A stretch of DNA of 64,000 nucleotides from Pseudomonas jessenii (GTDB taxonomy: Bacteria > Pseudomonadota > Gammaproteobacteria > Pseudomonadales > Pseudomonadaceae), in assembly GCF_002236115.1 (NCBI RefSeq), contig NZ_NIWT01000006.1, positions 558,001-622,000 on the forward strand. The letters are read 5' to 3'. Both the position numbers and the translations under genes were made by a program. Within the stretch, counting starts at the first letter, position 1. Each line of letters starts with the position of its first letter. Below are positions 1-7,660 of the stretch, one piece after another. Under the pieces are notes generated by a model that saw only the letters and a list, made by a program, of their open reading frames with translations, did no database searches and had not been told where the DNA came from.

Positions 1-379
1 GGAAGCGCTTGCCGTCAGTGAGCAGGCTGCGGTCCTTGAGGCCCAGCAACATCACGTGATAGGCCATGGGTGCGAAAGTGACCTCGCCACCGGCGGGCAC
101 TTCCACGCTCGGTACGTGCTGCATTTTCATCATGTCGCCTTGCATCACGTGCTCATGCAATTGCGCTTCGCCCGCAATGGGGGTGTCGACGCTGAGCAGG
201 CGGTCGGCGGTCTTGCCTTGATTGTTGATCACGAAATACGCCGCAACGGTGGGCGCATTGGGCGGCAACTCCTGGGACCACGGATGAGCGATTTCCAGTG
301 TGCCGACCTTGTATTCGTGGGCATTGGCAAAGCAGGCAGGCAGCAGCAACGCAGCCAGAACGATGAGTTTGTTCAACAT
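1..379 (-). CDS. PCu(A)C-family periplasmic copper chaperone, 3' part missing at window edge
   Basis: Reading from the ATG at 379 gives about 126 residues before the window ends. They begin with a signal peptide (MLNKLIVLAALLLPACFANA) and continue into the beta-sandwich copper chaperone fold (DUF461). The family Met/His copper ligands are visible: His and Met residues in LHEHVMQGDMMKM, then a HVM near AYHVMLLGL, fitting the HxnM...HxM pattern. Members bind Cu(I) in the periplasm and help deliver it to cytochrome oxidase or to export systems. It lies 47 nt downstream of the DUF2946 gene on the same strand, a pairing common in pseudomonad copper clusters, so co-transcription is likely. Family assignment is firm; the true C-terminus is outside the window. 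Confidence 0.88.
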   Translation of the reverse strand, partial: MLNKLIVLAALLLPACFANAHEYKVGTLEIAHPWSQELPPNAPTVAAYFVINNQGKTADRLLSVDTPIAGEAQLHEHVMQGDMMKMQHVPSVEVPAGGEVTFAPMAYHVMLLGLKDRSLLTDGKRF

Positions 380-426
380 GGCAATTCTCCGGAACGATTT
401 AAAACGCAGTCAATTGCGAGAAAAAA

Positions 427-825
427 TCACACCAGAGGGGACGCGCGGGGGTTGAGACTCGGCCATTGCTGGCGCGGTGATGGGCTTTCCAGAGAGGCGG
501 CAGGCAGGCTTCGGTTGGACTCGAAGTGCGCGAAATACAGTTGTGGCGTATGCCCCGGCAACGCCACCAATGGCGCGGAACCCGAGCAGCACCAGCAATG
601 CTGCATGTTGGAATGATCGTCGCTTTGCGGGGCTTTGTGTTCAAGGTCCCCGATGGAAATCGCCACCATCCTGGTGCCACTGGAGCTGCAGAAGCTACCC
701 CACAACAACTGTTCGGCGGATGACTTCGCCGTTTGCGCCATCGCTCCGGACATCGGCATGGCGAGCATGTTGAACAGCACTGCGAAGCAGGCTATCCAGG
801 CAATTGCGAGCCGGTGTCGGGACAT
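427..825 (-). CDS. DUF2946 family protein
   Basis: 132 residues with an N-terminal hydrophobic segment (about 7-30, AIAWIACFAVLFNMLAMPMSG) that could be a signal peptide or membrane anchor. A Cys/His-rich stretch (HSNMQHCWCCSGSAPL) sits around residues 74-90. This layout fits DUF2946, small proteins of unknown function often found beside copper chaperones and copper TonB receptors in Pseudomonas. The Cys/His patch suggests metal binding, but that is inference. It precedes the PCu(A)C gene and is probably the first gene of that operon. A 28-nt imperfect palindrome (GATCAGGC...GCCTGATC, 850-877) lies just upstream of its ATG and may be regulatory or a terminator of the upstream antitoxin gene. 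Confidence 0.8.
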   Translation of the reverse strand: MSRHRLAIAWIACFAVLFNMLAMPMSGAMAQTAKSSAEQLLWGSFCSSSGTRMVAISIGDLEHKAPQSDDHSNMQHCWCCSGSAPLVALPGHTPQLYFAHFESNRSLPAASLESPSPRQQWPSLNPRASPLV

Positions 826-849
826 GGGACAAAATCCGTTTGGGTGGGC

Positions 850-877
850 GATCAGGCGCGGGCTATTTAGCCTGATC
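850..877. other. Inverted repeat between antitoxin gene and DUF2946
   Basis: GATCAGGC (850-857) is perfectly complementary to GCCTGATC (870-877) with a 12-nt spacer. No T-run follows on either strand, so a terminator role is uncertain. It sits 25 nt upstream of the DUF2946 start and could equally be an operator or leader hairpin. Confidence 0.35.
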
Positions 878-935
878 AGGGCCGATAAGTAAAAAGGCGG
901 CGTGCGGTGTGGTGTCGCAGCAAAAAGACGTCAGC

Positions 936-1259
936 TCAGTGCGCACGTACCGCATGTACTTGTATTTCTACTCCAAGCGTAGCGCGAATTACGGCGAATA
1001 TTGCAGCCAGGTTGTCCATGCTTGGGTTGCCTTTGGCGGACAACATTCGATGGAGGCTTTTGCTGGGCTTTGCCGTTTCCTTTGCCAGTTCTTCGAAACC
1101 AACGGTGGCGTTGATGAGATCGCGCAGGATGATCCGGGCCATTTCGGGTTCGCCGTTAAGAAACAGAGTAGCAGCCTCATCCAACAGTGCCTGGGCGAAC
1201 TCGGGATCACGTTGGGCACGCTCGGCAATGGTGTGTTTGTAACTTCGGGTGAGCGCCAT
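936..1259 (-). CDS. Type II addiction-module antitoxin, HI1420/HigA-like HTH protein
   Basis: 107 residues. The C-terminal half (about 45-95) is a helix-turn-helix of the Xre/HigA kind (ELAKETAKPSKSLHRMLS followed by NPSMDNLAAIFAVIRATLGVEI). This matches the 'putative addiction module antidote' family (TIGR02684, downstream partner of HI1419-type RelE-like toxins). It starts 4 nt after the toxin reading frame ends, the toxin-first order typical of this family. The antitoxin is intact while the toxin carries a frameshift, so it may now act only as a DNA-binding repressor or as an antidote to related toxins elsewhere. That consequence is inference; the family call is secure. Confidence 0.88.
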   Translation of the reverse strand: MALTRSYKHTIAERAQRDPEFAQALLDEAATLFLNGEPEMARIILRDLINATVGFEELAKETAKPSKSLHRMLSAKGNPSMDNLAAIFAVIRATLGVEIQVHAVRAH

Positions 1260-1263
1260 GACG

Positions 1264-1598
1264 TTATCTCCGGTGCCGTTCAGTCTTTTTTCGGGATCGA
1301 AACTCGGCTATCAGTACTTTCGCTTGTTTGATGTCAGTTTTTTGTGTGGACTTGTCACCGCCACCAAAAAGGATGATCAGGTGTTTCCCTTCTTGAACGA
1401 GATAGATTCTATAGCCCGGGCCCCAATTTATCCGGTACTCGCCGAGCCCGTCGAACCACTTGATGTTTGATGTGTTTCCTAACTCAAGGCGCAGCAGCGC
1501 GGTGGATACCTTGAGCGCTGCCTGCGCTTTAAGTTGGAAAACCAGTGACTGAAGGGGCTGGTTTCGTTGTCCTGTACGTATTCTTCGAGTGTGATCAC
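1264..1598 (-). pseudogene. Frameshifted RelE/ParE-type toxin (HI1419 family)
   Basis: A GTG at 1598 opens a frame reading VITLEEYVQDNETSPFSHWF, the canonical start of HI1419-type toxins. That frame ends after 39 codons (TAG at 1481-1479). The rest of the toxin, from about 1535 to the stop at 1264, lies in a different frame: QAALKVSTALLRLELGNTSN, then the conserved core GLGEYRINWGPGYRIY and ILFGGGDKSTQ. One lost base near TTTTCCAACTTAAAGCG (about 1524-1541) explains the break. The downstream frame is also open upstream to an ATG at 1683, but that extension does not resemble the family. No convincing slippery heptamer is present, so a disabling mutation or a sequencing error is more likely than programmed frameshifting. 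Confidence 0.8.
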
Positions 1599-1612
1599 AG
1601 GCGGCCCTGACG

Positions 1613-1628
1613 GTAACAAATAGGTTAC
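1613..1628. promoter_or_regulatory. Small palindrome upstream of the toxin-antitoxin pair
   Basis: GTAAC (1613-1617) and GTTAC (1624-1628) form a dyad with a 6-nt AT-rich centre, 15 nt upstream of the toxin GTG. Autoregulated toxin-antitoxin operons usually carry such dyads over their promoter. The arms are short, so this is only a candidate operator. Confidence 0.3.
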
Positions 1629-1654
1629 TTATCATGCAAGCCAATGATCCTGAC

Positions 1655-2380
1655 CTAATGAACGAAGACCGACAACGCGCCAACTGTTTCCTCAGGCGTC
1701 AGGAACTCCCGATCAACCCCCGGCAACACCGGCCGCTTCAAGACAATCACCGGCACCCCCCGCTCACGCGCCACTTCCAGTTTCGGTTCGGTCGCCGTGC
1801 TGCCGCTGTTCTTGCTGATCAGCACGTCGATGTTTCGCCGTTCGAACAACTCACGTTCATCGTCGATCTGGAAGGGTCCACGTGCGCCAATCACTTCGCA
1901 GCGCTCGTTGCCCGGATACACATCCAGTGCGCGCAGGGTCCAGAATTGTTCCGCTGGAATTTCGTCCAGGTGTTGCAGGGGCTCGCGACCGAGGGTGAAC
2001 AGCGGTCGACGGAAGGGCTTCAGGGCGTCGATCAGTCCGGCCCAATCGCTGACTTCCCGCCAGTCATCACCCGCCTGGGCTTGCCAGGCCGGACGCCGCA
2101 GCGCCCAGCAGGGAATGCCGCTCAAGCGTGCGGCAGTCGCGGCGTTCTGGCTGATTCGGGCGGCGTAGGGGTGAGTGGCATCGAGCAGCAGATCGATACC
2201 TTCATCGCGAATGAATTGCGCCAACCCTTCGGCACCACCGTAGCCACCGACGCGAACCTGGCATTGCAGATCCGTCGGAATCCGACCGATGCCGGCCAGG
2301 CTGTAGATATGCTGCGGTCCCAGCGTGCGGGCAATGGCCATGGCTTCGGTCACGCCGCCGAGTAACAGGATGCGCTTCAT
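1655..2380 (-). CDS. cobK: Precorrin-6A (cobalt-precorrin-6A) reductase CobK/CbiJ
   Basis: 241 residues, the usual length. It starts with MKRILLLGGVTEAMAIARTL, a nucleotide-binding opening typical of CobK, and contains the family signature DATHPYAARISQNAA around residue 67. The enzyme uses NADPH to reduce the corrin macrocycle of precorrin-6A to precorrin-6B (6y) in the cytosol. It is the last gene of the leftward operon cobL-cbiD-cobK; its ATG overlaps the cbiD stop by 4 nt, so translation is probably coupled. The gene order matches P. aeruginosa cobL-cbiD-cobK from memory. Confidence 0.93.
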   Translation of the reverse strand: MKRILLLGGVTEAMAIARTLGPQHIYSLAGIGRIPTDLQCQVRVGGYGGAEGLAQFIRDEGIDLLLDATHPYAARISQNAATAARLSGIPCWALRRPAWQAQAGDDWREVSDWAGLIDALKPFRRPLFTLGREPLQHLDEIPAEQFWTLRALDVYPGNERCEVIGARGPFQIDDERELFERRNIDVLISKNSGSTATEPKLEVARERGVPVIVLKRPVLPGVDREFLTPEETVGALSVFVH

Positions 2381-3474
2381 TGAAAGGCTCCCGCATGGCC
2401 AACGATCCCGCCCTGGCGATCGATGGCGAAGACTTCCACCTGAACCTGCGCCGGCACCACGCTGCGGGCAAAATCCAGGGCGTGCTGACAGACTGCATCA
2501 CCCAGGGCGACCCCGGCTGCGGCGGCCATGGCCAGTGCCTGCTGGCTGGTGTTGGCCTCGCGGATGTTCTGCTGCAACGCCGCATCGGCGCCGACCTGCG
2601 CCGCCCATAACGCCAGTTGCGGCAGGTCAATGCTCGAATGGCGACTGTGCAAATCCATGTGCCCGGCCGCCAGTTTGCTGATCTTGCCGAAACCACCGCA
2701 CAGGCTGAGTTTATCCACAGGTACTTTGCGCAGGTGCTTGAGCACGGCGCCAACGAAGTCGCCCATTTCGATCAGGGCGATTTCCGGCAGGTTGTAGACC
2801 CGGCGCATGGTGTCTTCGCTGGCGTTGCCGGTGCAGGCGGCGATGTGCAGGTAACCGTTGGTTTTCGCCACGTCGATGCCCTGGTGGATCGAGGCGATGT
2901 AGGCCGCACAGGAAAACGGCCGGACGATACCGCTGGTGCCGAGGATCGACAGGCCACCAAGAATGCCCAGGCGTGGATTCATGGTTTTCAGTGCCAGTGC
3001 CTCGCCGTTCTCGACATTGACCGTGACCTCGAAACCGCCGCTGTAGTCGAGTTCGTCAGCCAGTCGGGCCAGGTGTTCGCTGATCATTTTGCGCGGCACC
3101 GGGTTGATCGCGGGCTCGCCGACTCCCAGCACCAGCCCGGGCCGGGTCACGGTGCCGACACCGCGACCGGCCTTGAAGCGCGTCCCCGGTTCGCTGCTCA
3201 GGCGCACCTGGGAGTAGAGCAGGGCACCGTGGGTCACGTCCGGATCGTCACCGGCATCCTTGAGGGTTCCCGATTCGGCGCCGTCCTCGGTGAGGCGGCA
3301 GAACTCCAGGCGCATCTGCACCTGTTTGCCCTTGGGCAACACGATTTCCACCGCATCGGCCGATGTGCCAGCCAGCAGCAGACGTGCGGCGGCAAGGCTG
3401 GTGGCCGTGGCGCAACTGCCGGTGGTCAGGCCGCTGCGCAGAGGGGCGGGGTGTTCGGCGGTTTCGTCACGCAT
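2377..3474 (-). CDS. cbiD: CbiD: cobalt-precorrin-5B (C1)-methyltransferase
   Basis: 365 residues, full length for CbiD. The N-terminus LRSGLTTGSCATATSLAAARLL is the diagnostic CbiD motif, and GLSILGTSGIVRPFS (about residue 170) and the CGGFGKISKLAAGH region also match. CbiD methylates C1 of the corrin ring in the oxygen-independent pathway, where it replaces CobF. No cobF is seen here although cobG (oxygen-dependent) is present, so CbiD presumably supplies C1 methylation in a mixed pathway. The start overlaps the cobL stop by 8 nt and the end overlaps cobK by 4 nt, indicating a tightly coupled operon. Confidence 0.93.
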   Translation of the reverse strand: MRDETAEHPAPLRSGLTTGSCATATSLAAARLLLAGTSADAVEIVLPKGKQVQMRLEFCRLTEDGAESGTLKDAGDDPDVTHGALLYSQVRLSSEPGTRFKAGRGVGTVTRPGLVLGVGEPAINPVPRKMISEHLARLADELDYSGGFEVTVNVENGEALALKTMNPRLGILGGLSILGTSGIVRPFSCAAYIASIHQGIDVAKTNGYLHIAACTGNASEDTMRRVYNLPEIALIEMGDFVGAVLKHLRKVPVDKLSLCGGFGKISKLAAGHMDLHSRHSSIDLPQLALWAAQVGADAALQQNIREANTSQQALAMAAAAGVALGDAVCQHALDFARSVVPAQVQVEVFAIDRQGGIVGHAGAFQ

Positions 3475-4678
3475 CGAAGGGTTTCGTCACGTCCAGCAAG
3501 GTAATCGGCAAGGCCTGGCGCCAGGTGTCGAAGTCGCCCAGTGGTTGGGCCTGGGCGATATGAATTCGCGTCAGCTCCCCGCCGTGTTGCTCGCGCCAGG
3601 CCATCAGGGTCATTTCACTTTGCAGTGTGACTGCGTTGGCAATCAGTCGGCCACCGGGTTTGAGTTCGGCCCAGCAGGTATCGAGCACGCCCTCGCGGGT
3701 GACACCGCCGCCGATGAAAATCGCATCTGGCCGCTCCAGCCCGGTCAGTGCCTGCGGCGCGCTGCCGCGAACCAGTTGCAGGCTGGGAACGCCTAGGGCA
3801 TCGCGGTTGTATTCGATCAACGCTTGTCGGCCCGCATCTGCCTCGATGGCCAGTGCGCGGCAACCGGGGTGGGCGCGCATCCATTCGATGCCGATCGAGC
3901 CACTGCCGGCGCCGACATCCCACAACAGTTCGCCGGGGGTCGGGGCCAGGCGCGCGAGGGTGATGGCGCGCACATCGCGCTTGGTCAGTTGGCCGTCGTG
4001 CTTGAAGGCGGAGTCCGGCAGGCCGGCCAGTCGCGACAGGCGTAGCGTGTCCGGCTCGGCGATGCACTCGATAGCGATCAGGTTCAGGTCGGCGATCACA
4101 GGATCGGTCCAGTCATTGGCGATACCGTCGACACGTCGCTCGGCTTCACCGCCCAAATGTTCGAGCACCGTTATCCGGCTCGGACCGAAACCACGTTCAC
4201 GCAGCAGTGCGGCGATGGCGGCGGGGCTGCGGCCGTCGTTACTCAACACCAGCAAGCGCACGCCACTGGACAATTGCGCGTTGAGTGCGGCGACGGGGCG
4301 GGCAACCACTGACAACGTGACCACTTCCTGCAAAGGCCAACCCATTCGCGCCGCGGCGAGCGAGCAGGAAGAGGGAGCGGGCAGAATAAGCATTTCATCG
4401 CTGGATAAATGTCGGGAGAGACTGGCTCCCACCCCGAAAAACATTGGATCACCGCTGGCCAGGACGCAAACGGGTTCTCCCTGTTTCGCCAAAACCGGTT
4501 CAAGGGCGAAAGGACTGGGCCACAATTGCCGTACACCGCAGATGCAGGCTGGCAACAGGTCCAGTTGCCGTTGACCGCCAATGATCCGCGTAGCGTTCAG
4601 CAGAGCGTGTCGGGCATTTTTGCCAAGCCCCTTGAAGCCTTCTTCTCCAATGCCTACCACTGTCAGCCAGGGGGTCAT
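3467..4678 (-). CDS. cobL: CobL: precorrin-6Y C5,15-methyltransferase (decarboxylating), CbiE-CbiT fusion
   Basis: 403 residues with two domains. The N-terminal CbiE-like tetrapyrrole methylase (about 1-200) begins MTPWLTVVGIGEEGFKGLG and includes ASGDPMFFGVG. The C-terminal CbiT-like Rossmann methyltransferase (about 210-400) has the SAM loop LLWDVGAGSGSIGIEWMRAHP and the downstream FIGGGVTREGVLD. The fused enzyme methylates C5 and C15 and decarboxylates the C12 acetate side chain. It is the first gene of the leftward operon, with a GAGGA ribosome-binding site 6 nt before the ATG. Confidence 0.94.
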   Translation of the reverse strand: MTPWLTVVGIGEEGFKGLGKNARHALLNATRIIGGQRQLDLLPACICGVRQLWPSPFALEPVLAKQGEPVCVLASGDPMFFGVGASLSRHLSSDEMLILPAPSSCSLAAARMGWPLQEVVTLSVVARPVAALNAQLSSGVRLLVLSNDGRSPAAIAALLRERGFGPSRITVLEHLGGEAERRVDGIANDWTDPVIADLNLIAIECIAEPDTLRLSRLAGLPDSAFKHDGQLTKRDVRAITLARLAPTPGELLWDVGAGSGSIGIEWMRAHPGCRALAIEADAGRQALIEYNRDALGVPSLQLVRGSAPQALTGLERPDAIFIGGGVTREGVLDTCWAELKPGGRLIANAVTLQSEMTLMAWREQHGGELTRIHIAQAQPLGDFDTWRQALPITLLDVTKPFDA

Positions 4679-4747
4679 GCTGTTCCTCTTCTATCAATCG
4701 AAGCCAAATCATCGCGCTGCCGGTCTGTGTCGACCTGTGCGGTGGTG

Positions 4748-4753
4748 CATCAT
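4748..4753 (-). promoter_or_regulatory. Possible -10 box for the cobL-cbiD-cobK operon
   Basis: On the minus strand TATGAT lies 70 nt upstream of the cobL ATG. No good -35 hexamer is found 16-18 nt further upstream. The short leader that would result leaves no room for a cobalamin riboswitch. Confidence 0.3.
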
Positions 4754-4821
4754 AGCGCGGTGTGGATTGAGTTCGCCGGTTGTCAGCGGGAGAAAGCGTC
4801 ATTGACGGTGATAGCGCACTA

Positions 4822-5481
4822 TTACGGATGTATTGTTGGTACCTTTTGCAGGTCGAATCTCTTCATCCTGATTTCGCTCCGTTTGCGGTCTATGAGCGCT
4901 CTTTTGCTTTCGAGTACGTTTTTGTCAAGTTTCAGAGTGGCTCGGTGCTGAATGATCTTTGTCGTCTGTTCTTCCATGTGAAAAAATAGAAAATTGCTCC
5001 TTTTTGTAGATGTCACCAATTCGAGATTAAAAACTGCGATCTCAAGAAAACCCTTTGAATCATAGCGTGCAGGTATTACCTGAAACCGCTCTCCCAAGAG
5101 GCTTTGTTGATCCAGCGAATACAGCGCGGGCTCGTCGGTTTTCAGCGCGTCGAGCGTGTCAATCATGGCGTTCCCTTGTCGGATGTCCGGCATGGCTTGA
5201 GCGCTTTGGACCAGAAACTCCGCAATGCTTTTCGAGAGGGTGTGTTGAGTGCGGGTAAAGATCGCATCCTGAAAGACGGACCAGCCAAGAAAATTCAACG
5301 TTGTGACGTATTCATGCAGCCACTTTGTCGAGTTGGCAAAGCGACTGCTGACCATGTCGGCGGACTGGGTGGCTATCTGAGTGCAATGAGTGAAGTCATC
5401 GTAATCTTGCAGCGAAAGTTGCTCGATGCATGAAATGAGATTGTGGGCGGTCAATGCTCCAGCCGGTGTTTCCGTGTTCAT
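4822..5481 (-). CDS. Unknown protein, paralogue of the 10320 and 11190 genes
   Basis: 219 residues, no recognised family. A strong AAGGAG lies 6 nt before the ATG. The protein is predicted soluble: helical in the first 110 residues, mixed in the middle (FLEIAVFNLELV, NFLFFHME) and very basic at the end (LESKRALIDRKRSEIRMKRF). Eye alignment with the proteins at 10320 and 11190 shows a shared block: a helix starting LSLQ, then W-x3-Y-x3-L-x3-GW (KWLHEYVTTLNFLGWSV, about residue 53), and later DTLDALK...IP...G.L.IA...L. The last parallels STLDALKKEPEA...IP in the 10320 protein. It separates cobL from cobG, which are direct neighbours in the P. aeruginosa arrangement as I recall it. Base composition is clearly more AT-rich than the cob genes, suggesting acquisition. 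Function unknown. Confidence 0.85.
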   Translation of the reverse strand: MNTETPAGALTAHNLISCIEQLSLQDYDDFTHCTQIATQSADMVSSRFANSTKWLHEYVTTLNFLGWSVFQDAIFTRTQHTLSKSIAEFLVQSAQAMPDIRQGNAMIDTLDALKTDEPALYSLDQQSLLGERFQVIPARYDSKGFLEIAVFNLELVTSTKRSNFLFFHMEEQTTKIIQHRATLKLDKNVLESKRALIDRKRSEIRMKRFDLQKVPTIHP

Positions 5482-5660
5482 GTACTACTCCTTGAATATA
5501 TCTAAATTCCGGTGTTGTTTGTTTTGTATGTTGGGCAAAAGTACAAGAGTGGCCGTGTGGTTTGAATAAGATTGATGGGTGAAGTTGATTCTTGCTGTTT
5601 GCAAGCGAAGCAACTTTATGTCTGGATCGAGAGTATTTCGTCGTCAAGCCGCTTGGGCTT

Positions 5661-5689
5661 TTCATCAGACCGCCCAAAGCAGGCATAAT
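5661..5689 (+). promoter_or_regulatory. Candidate promoter of cobGHIJ
   Basis: A CATAAT -10-like hexamer (5684-5689) lies 30 nt before the GTG start of cobG, with a weak TTCATC at -35 (5661-5666) and a 17-nt spacer. The leader would be about 25 nt, too short for a cobalamin riboswitch, and no B12-box-like sequence is visible. Confidence 0.35.
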
Positions 5690-5718
5690 GCTGTCCTTCG
5701 TCTTGTACCGGTCGTCCT

Positions 5719-7041
5719 GTGAAGTCACGTCAGATACCCAACCGCTTGCGCCCTTCCGCCTGTCCCGGGTTGTTGCGTGTCGTCCAGGCATTGGACGGTG
5801 GTATTTGCCGGATCAAACTCGACGGTGGCGCCATCCGTGCGCACCAGGCAATCGCTGTGGCCGATGCCGCCGAGCGATATGCCAGCGGAACGATCGAGGC
5901 GACCAACCGGGCCAACCTGCAGATCCGCGGCATTGGCAACCAGCAAGCGGCGTTGATCGACAGCCTGCTGGCCGCCGATCTGGGGCCGCGTACGGCGGCT
6001 GGCGACGATGTGCGCAACCTGATGCTCAGCCCCGGTGCCGGGATCGATCGGCGCATGGTGTTCGACACCCGCCCGCTGGCCGGGCAGATCCTCACCACAC
6101 TGCAAAACCACGAAGCGTTCCACGACCTCAGTGCCAAGTTCGCCGTGCAGCTTGATGGCGGTGAAGACCTGACGATGCTCGAGCATCCCCATGACCTGTG
6201 GCTCTCGGCGTTTGAACAAGACGGCGAGCGACGGCTGGCGTTCGGTCTGGCGGGATGCCCGACAGACAGCCCCGCCGGTTCGGTTGCACTGGCTGACGGG
6301 CACGCGCTGGTAGTCGCGGTCCTTGAGTTGTTCCTTGAACTGGCGCGCCCCGAGCAGACGCGAATGCGCCATTTGCTGGCCGAATACCCGATCAGGGACA
6401 TTGTGCTTCGACTGGCTGAGCGAGTGCCGCTGCAGGCCGTTATCGGTTGGCAACGGGTTTCGGGCGCCAGTGATTTGCACATGGGTGCCCATCCCCAGGC
6501 CGAGTCCGGTGTTGTCTATGTGGGAGCCGTCCCGCCGCTGGGGCGACTCGATCCGGCGATGCTGCGGGGTGTGGCACAACTGGCGCGGGAGTTCGGTGAT
6601 TCCAGTCTGCGCTTCACGCCTTGGCAAAGCCTGCTGTTGCCCAATGTCCGCACGGAAAACGCCGCTGAGGTCATTCGGCAATTGCAATGTCTGGGCTTGC
6701 AGTGCGAAGCCGATCTGCCATTGTCCCGGTTGATCGCCTGCACCGGCTCAAACGGCTGCGGTAAAAGCCTGGCCGAGACCAAGGGTGATGCCTTGCAACT
6801 GGCTACATTGCTGCAACGTCACGGACAAACGCCGAGTGTCCATTTGAGCGGGTGCGCGCGCTCCTGCGCCGCCGCGCATACGGCGCCCGTCACATTACTG
6901 GCCGTCGCCCACGGTCACTACGACCTCTATTTTCGCGATGCAGCGCAGCCGGGTTTCGGCGCGCTGCACGCACGCAACCTTACTATTGAAGCGGTCGCGG
7001 CCCTGCTCGACGCCCGCTCACGGAGCCCCCTTGATGCTTGA
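5719..7041 (+). CDS. cobG: CobG: precorrin-3B synthase
   Basis: 440 residues starting at a GTG; an in-frame TAA at 5686-5688 prevents a longer start. The N-terminal RPSACPGLLRVVQALDGGICRIKL and the repeated ferredoxin-like half-domains identify the nitrite/sulfite-reductase-related CobG family. The 4Fe-4S ligands are visible as CTGSNGC (Cx5C) and SGCARSC (Cx3C) at about residues 342-380. CobG is a monooxygenase that uses O2 to hydroxylate precorrin-3A and form the gamma-lactone of precorrin-3B, so it marks the aerobic route. It is the first gene of the rightward operon; its stop overlaps cobH by 8 nt. Confidence 0.93.
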   Translation: MKSRQIPNRLRPSACPGLLRVVQALDGGICRIKLDGGAIRAHQAIAVADAAERYASGTIEATNRANLQIRGIGNQQAALIDSLLAADLGPRTAAGDDVRNLMLSPGAGIDRRMVFDTRPLAGQILTTLQNHEAFHDLSAKFAVQLDGGEDLTMLEHPHDLWLSAFEQDGERRLAFGLAGCPTDSPAGSVALADGHALVVAVLELFLELARPEQTRMRHLLAEYPIRDIVLRLAERVPLQAVIGWQRVSGASDLHMGAHPQAESGVVYVGAVPPLGRLDPAMLRGVAQLAREFGDSSLRFTPWQSLLLPNVRTENAAEVIRQLQCLGLQCEADLPLSRLIACTGSNGCGKSLAETKGDALQLATLLQRHGQTPSVHLSGCARSCAAAHTAPVTLLAVAHGHYDLYFRDAAQPGFGALHARNLTIEAVAALLDARSRSPLDA

Positions 7042-7660
7042 TTACATCCGCGACGGTCAGGAGATCTATCGCAACTCCTTCGCGATCATTCGCGCCGAGG
7101 CCAACCTCGACCGAATCCCGGACGATCTGGAGAAACTCGCGGTCCGTGTCATTCACGCCTGCGGTATGGTCGAGGCCATCGACGGCCTGCAGTTTTCCGA
7201 AGGTGCGGGCAAGGCCGGGCGTGATGCCCTGGCGGCCGGCGCGCCGATTTTGTGCGATGCGCGGATGGTCTCCGAAGGCGTAACCCGTGCGCGGTTGCCG
7301 GCGAACAATCCGGTGATCTGCACCTTGCGCGACGAGAGTGTTCCGGAACTGGCTCGTGATTTGGGTAACACCCGCTCAGCCGCTGCGCTGGAACTGTGGC
7401 GCCCGCATCTGGAAGGCAGCGTGGTGGTCATCGGCAACGCTCCGACGGCACTGTTTTACTTGCTGGAAATGCTTGACGCCGGTGCGCCAAAACCGGCGCT
7501 GATCCTCGGTTTTCCGGTGGGCTTCGTCGGCGCCGCCGAATCCAAGGCCGCGCTGGCGGCTGACAGCCGTGGAGTGCCTTTTGTCATCATGCAGGGTCGC
7601 CTGGGCGGTAGCGCCATGGCCGCCGCCGCCGTCAATGCCCTCGCCACGGAGATCGAATGA
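7034..7660 (+). CDS. cobH: CobH: precorrin-8X methylmutase
   Basis: 208 residues from the ATG at 7034 (MLDYIRDGQEIYRNSFAIIR). A longer frame begins at 6938 but its extra residues are antiparallel to family knowledge and overlap cobG. Family motifs include VRVIHACGMVEA (the catalytic His region, about residue 40), PVICTLRD and ALILGFPVGFVGAAESK. CobH moves the methyl group from C11 to C12 to give hydrogenobyrinate. The start lies inside the cobG end and the stop overlaps cobI by 4 nt, so the four genes form a coupled operon. Confidence 0.95.
   Translation: MLDYIRDGQEIYRNSFAIIRAEANLDRIPDDLEKLAVRVIHACGMVEAIDGLQFSEGAGKAGRDALAAGAPILCDARMVSEGVTRARLPANNPVICTLRDESVPELARDLGNTRSAAALELWRPHLEGSVVVIGNAPTALFYLLEMLDAGAPKPALILGFPVGFVGAAESKAALAADSRGVPFVIMQGRLGGSAMAAAAVNALATEIE

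Noticed and set aside
1500..1560. Programmed -1 frameshift in the toxin gene
   Set aside because: No X XXY YYZ heptamer in the right frame around the junction and no clear stimulatory stem; a plain one-base loss explains the data better.
4679..5718. Search for a cobalamin riboswitch before cobL and cobG
   Set aside because: No B12-box-like sequence is visible and the candidate promoters leave leaders of only about 25-60 nt, too short for this riboswitch.
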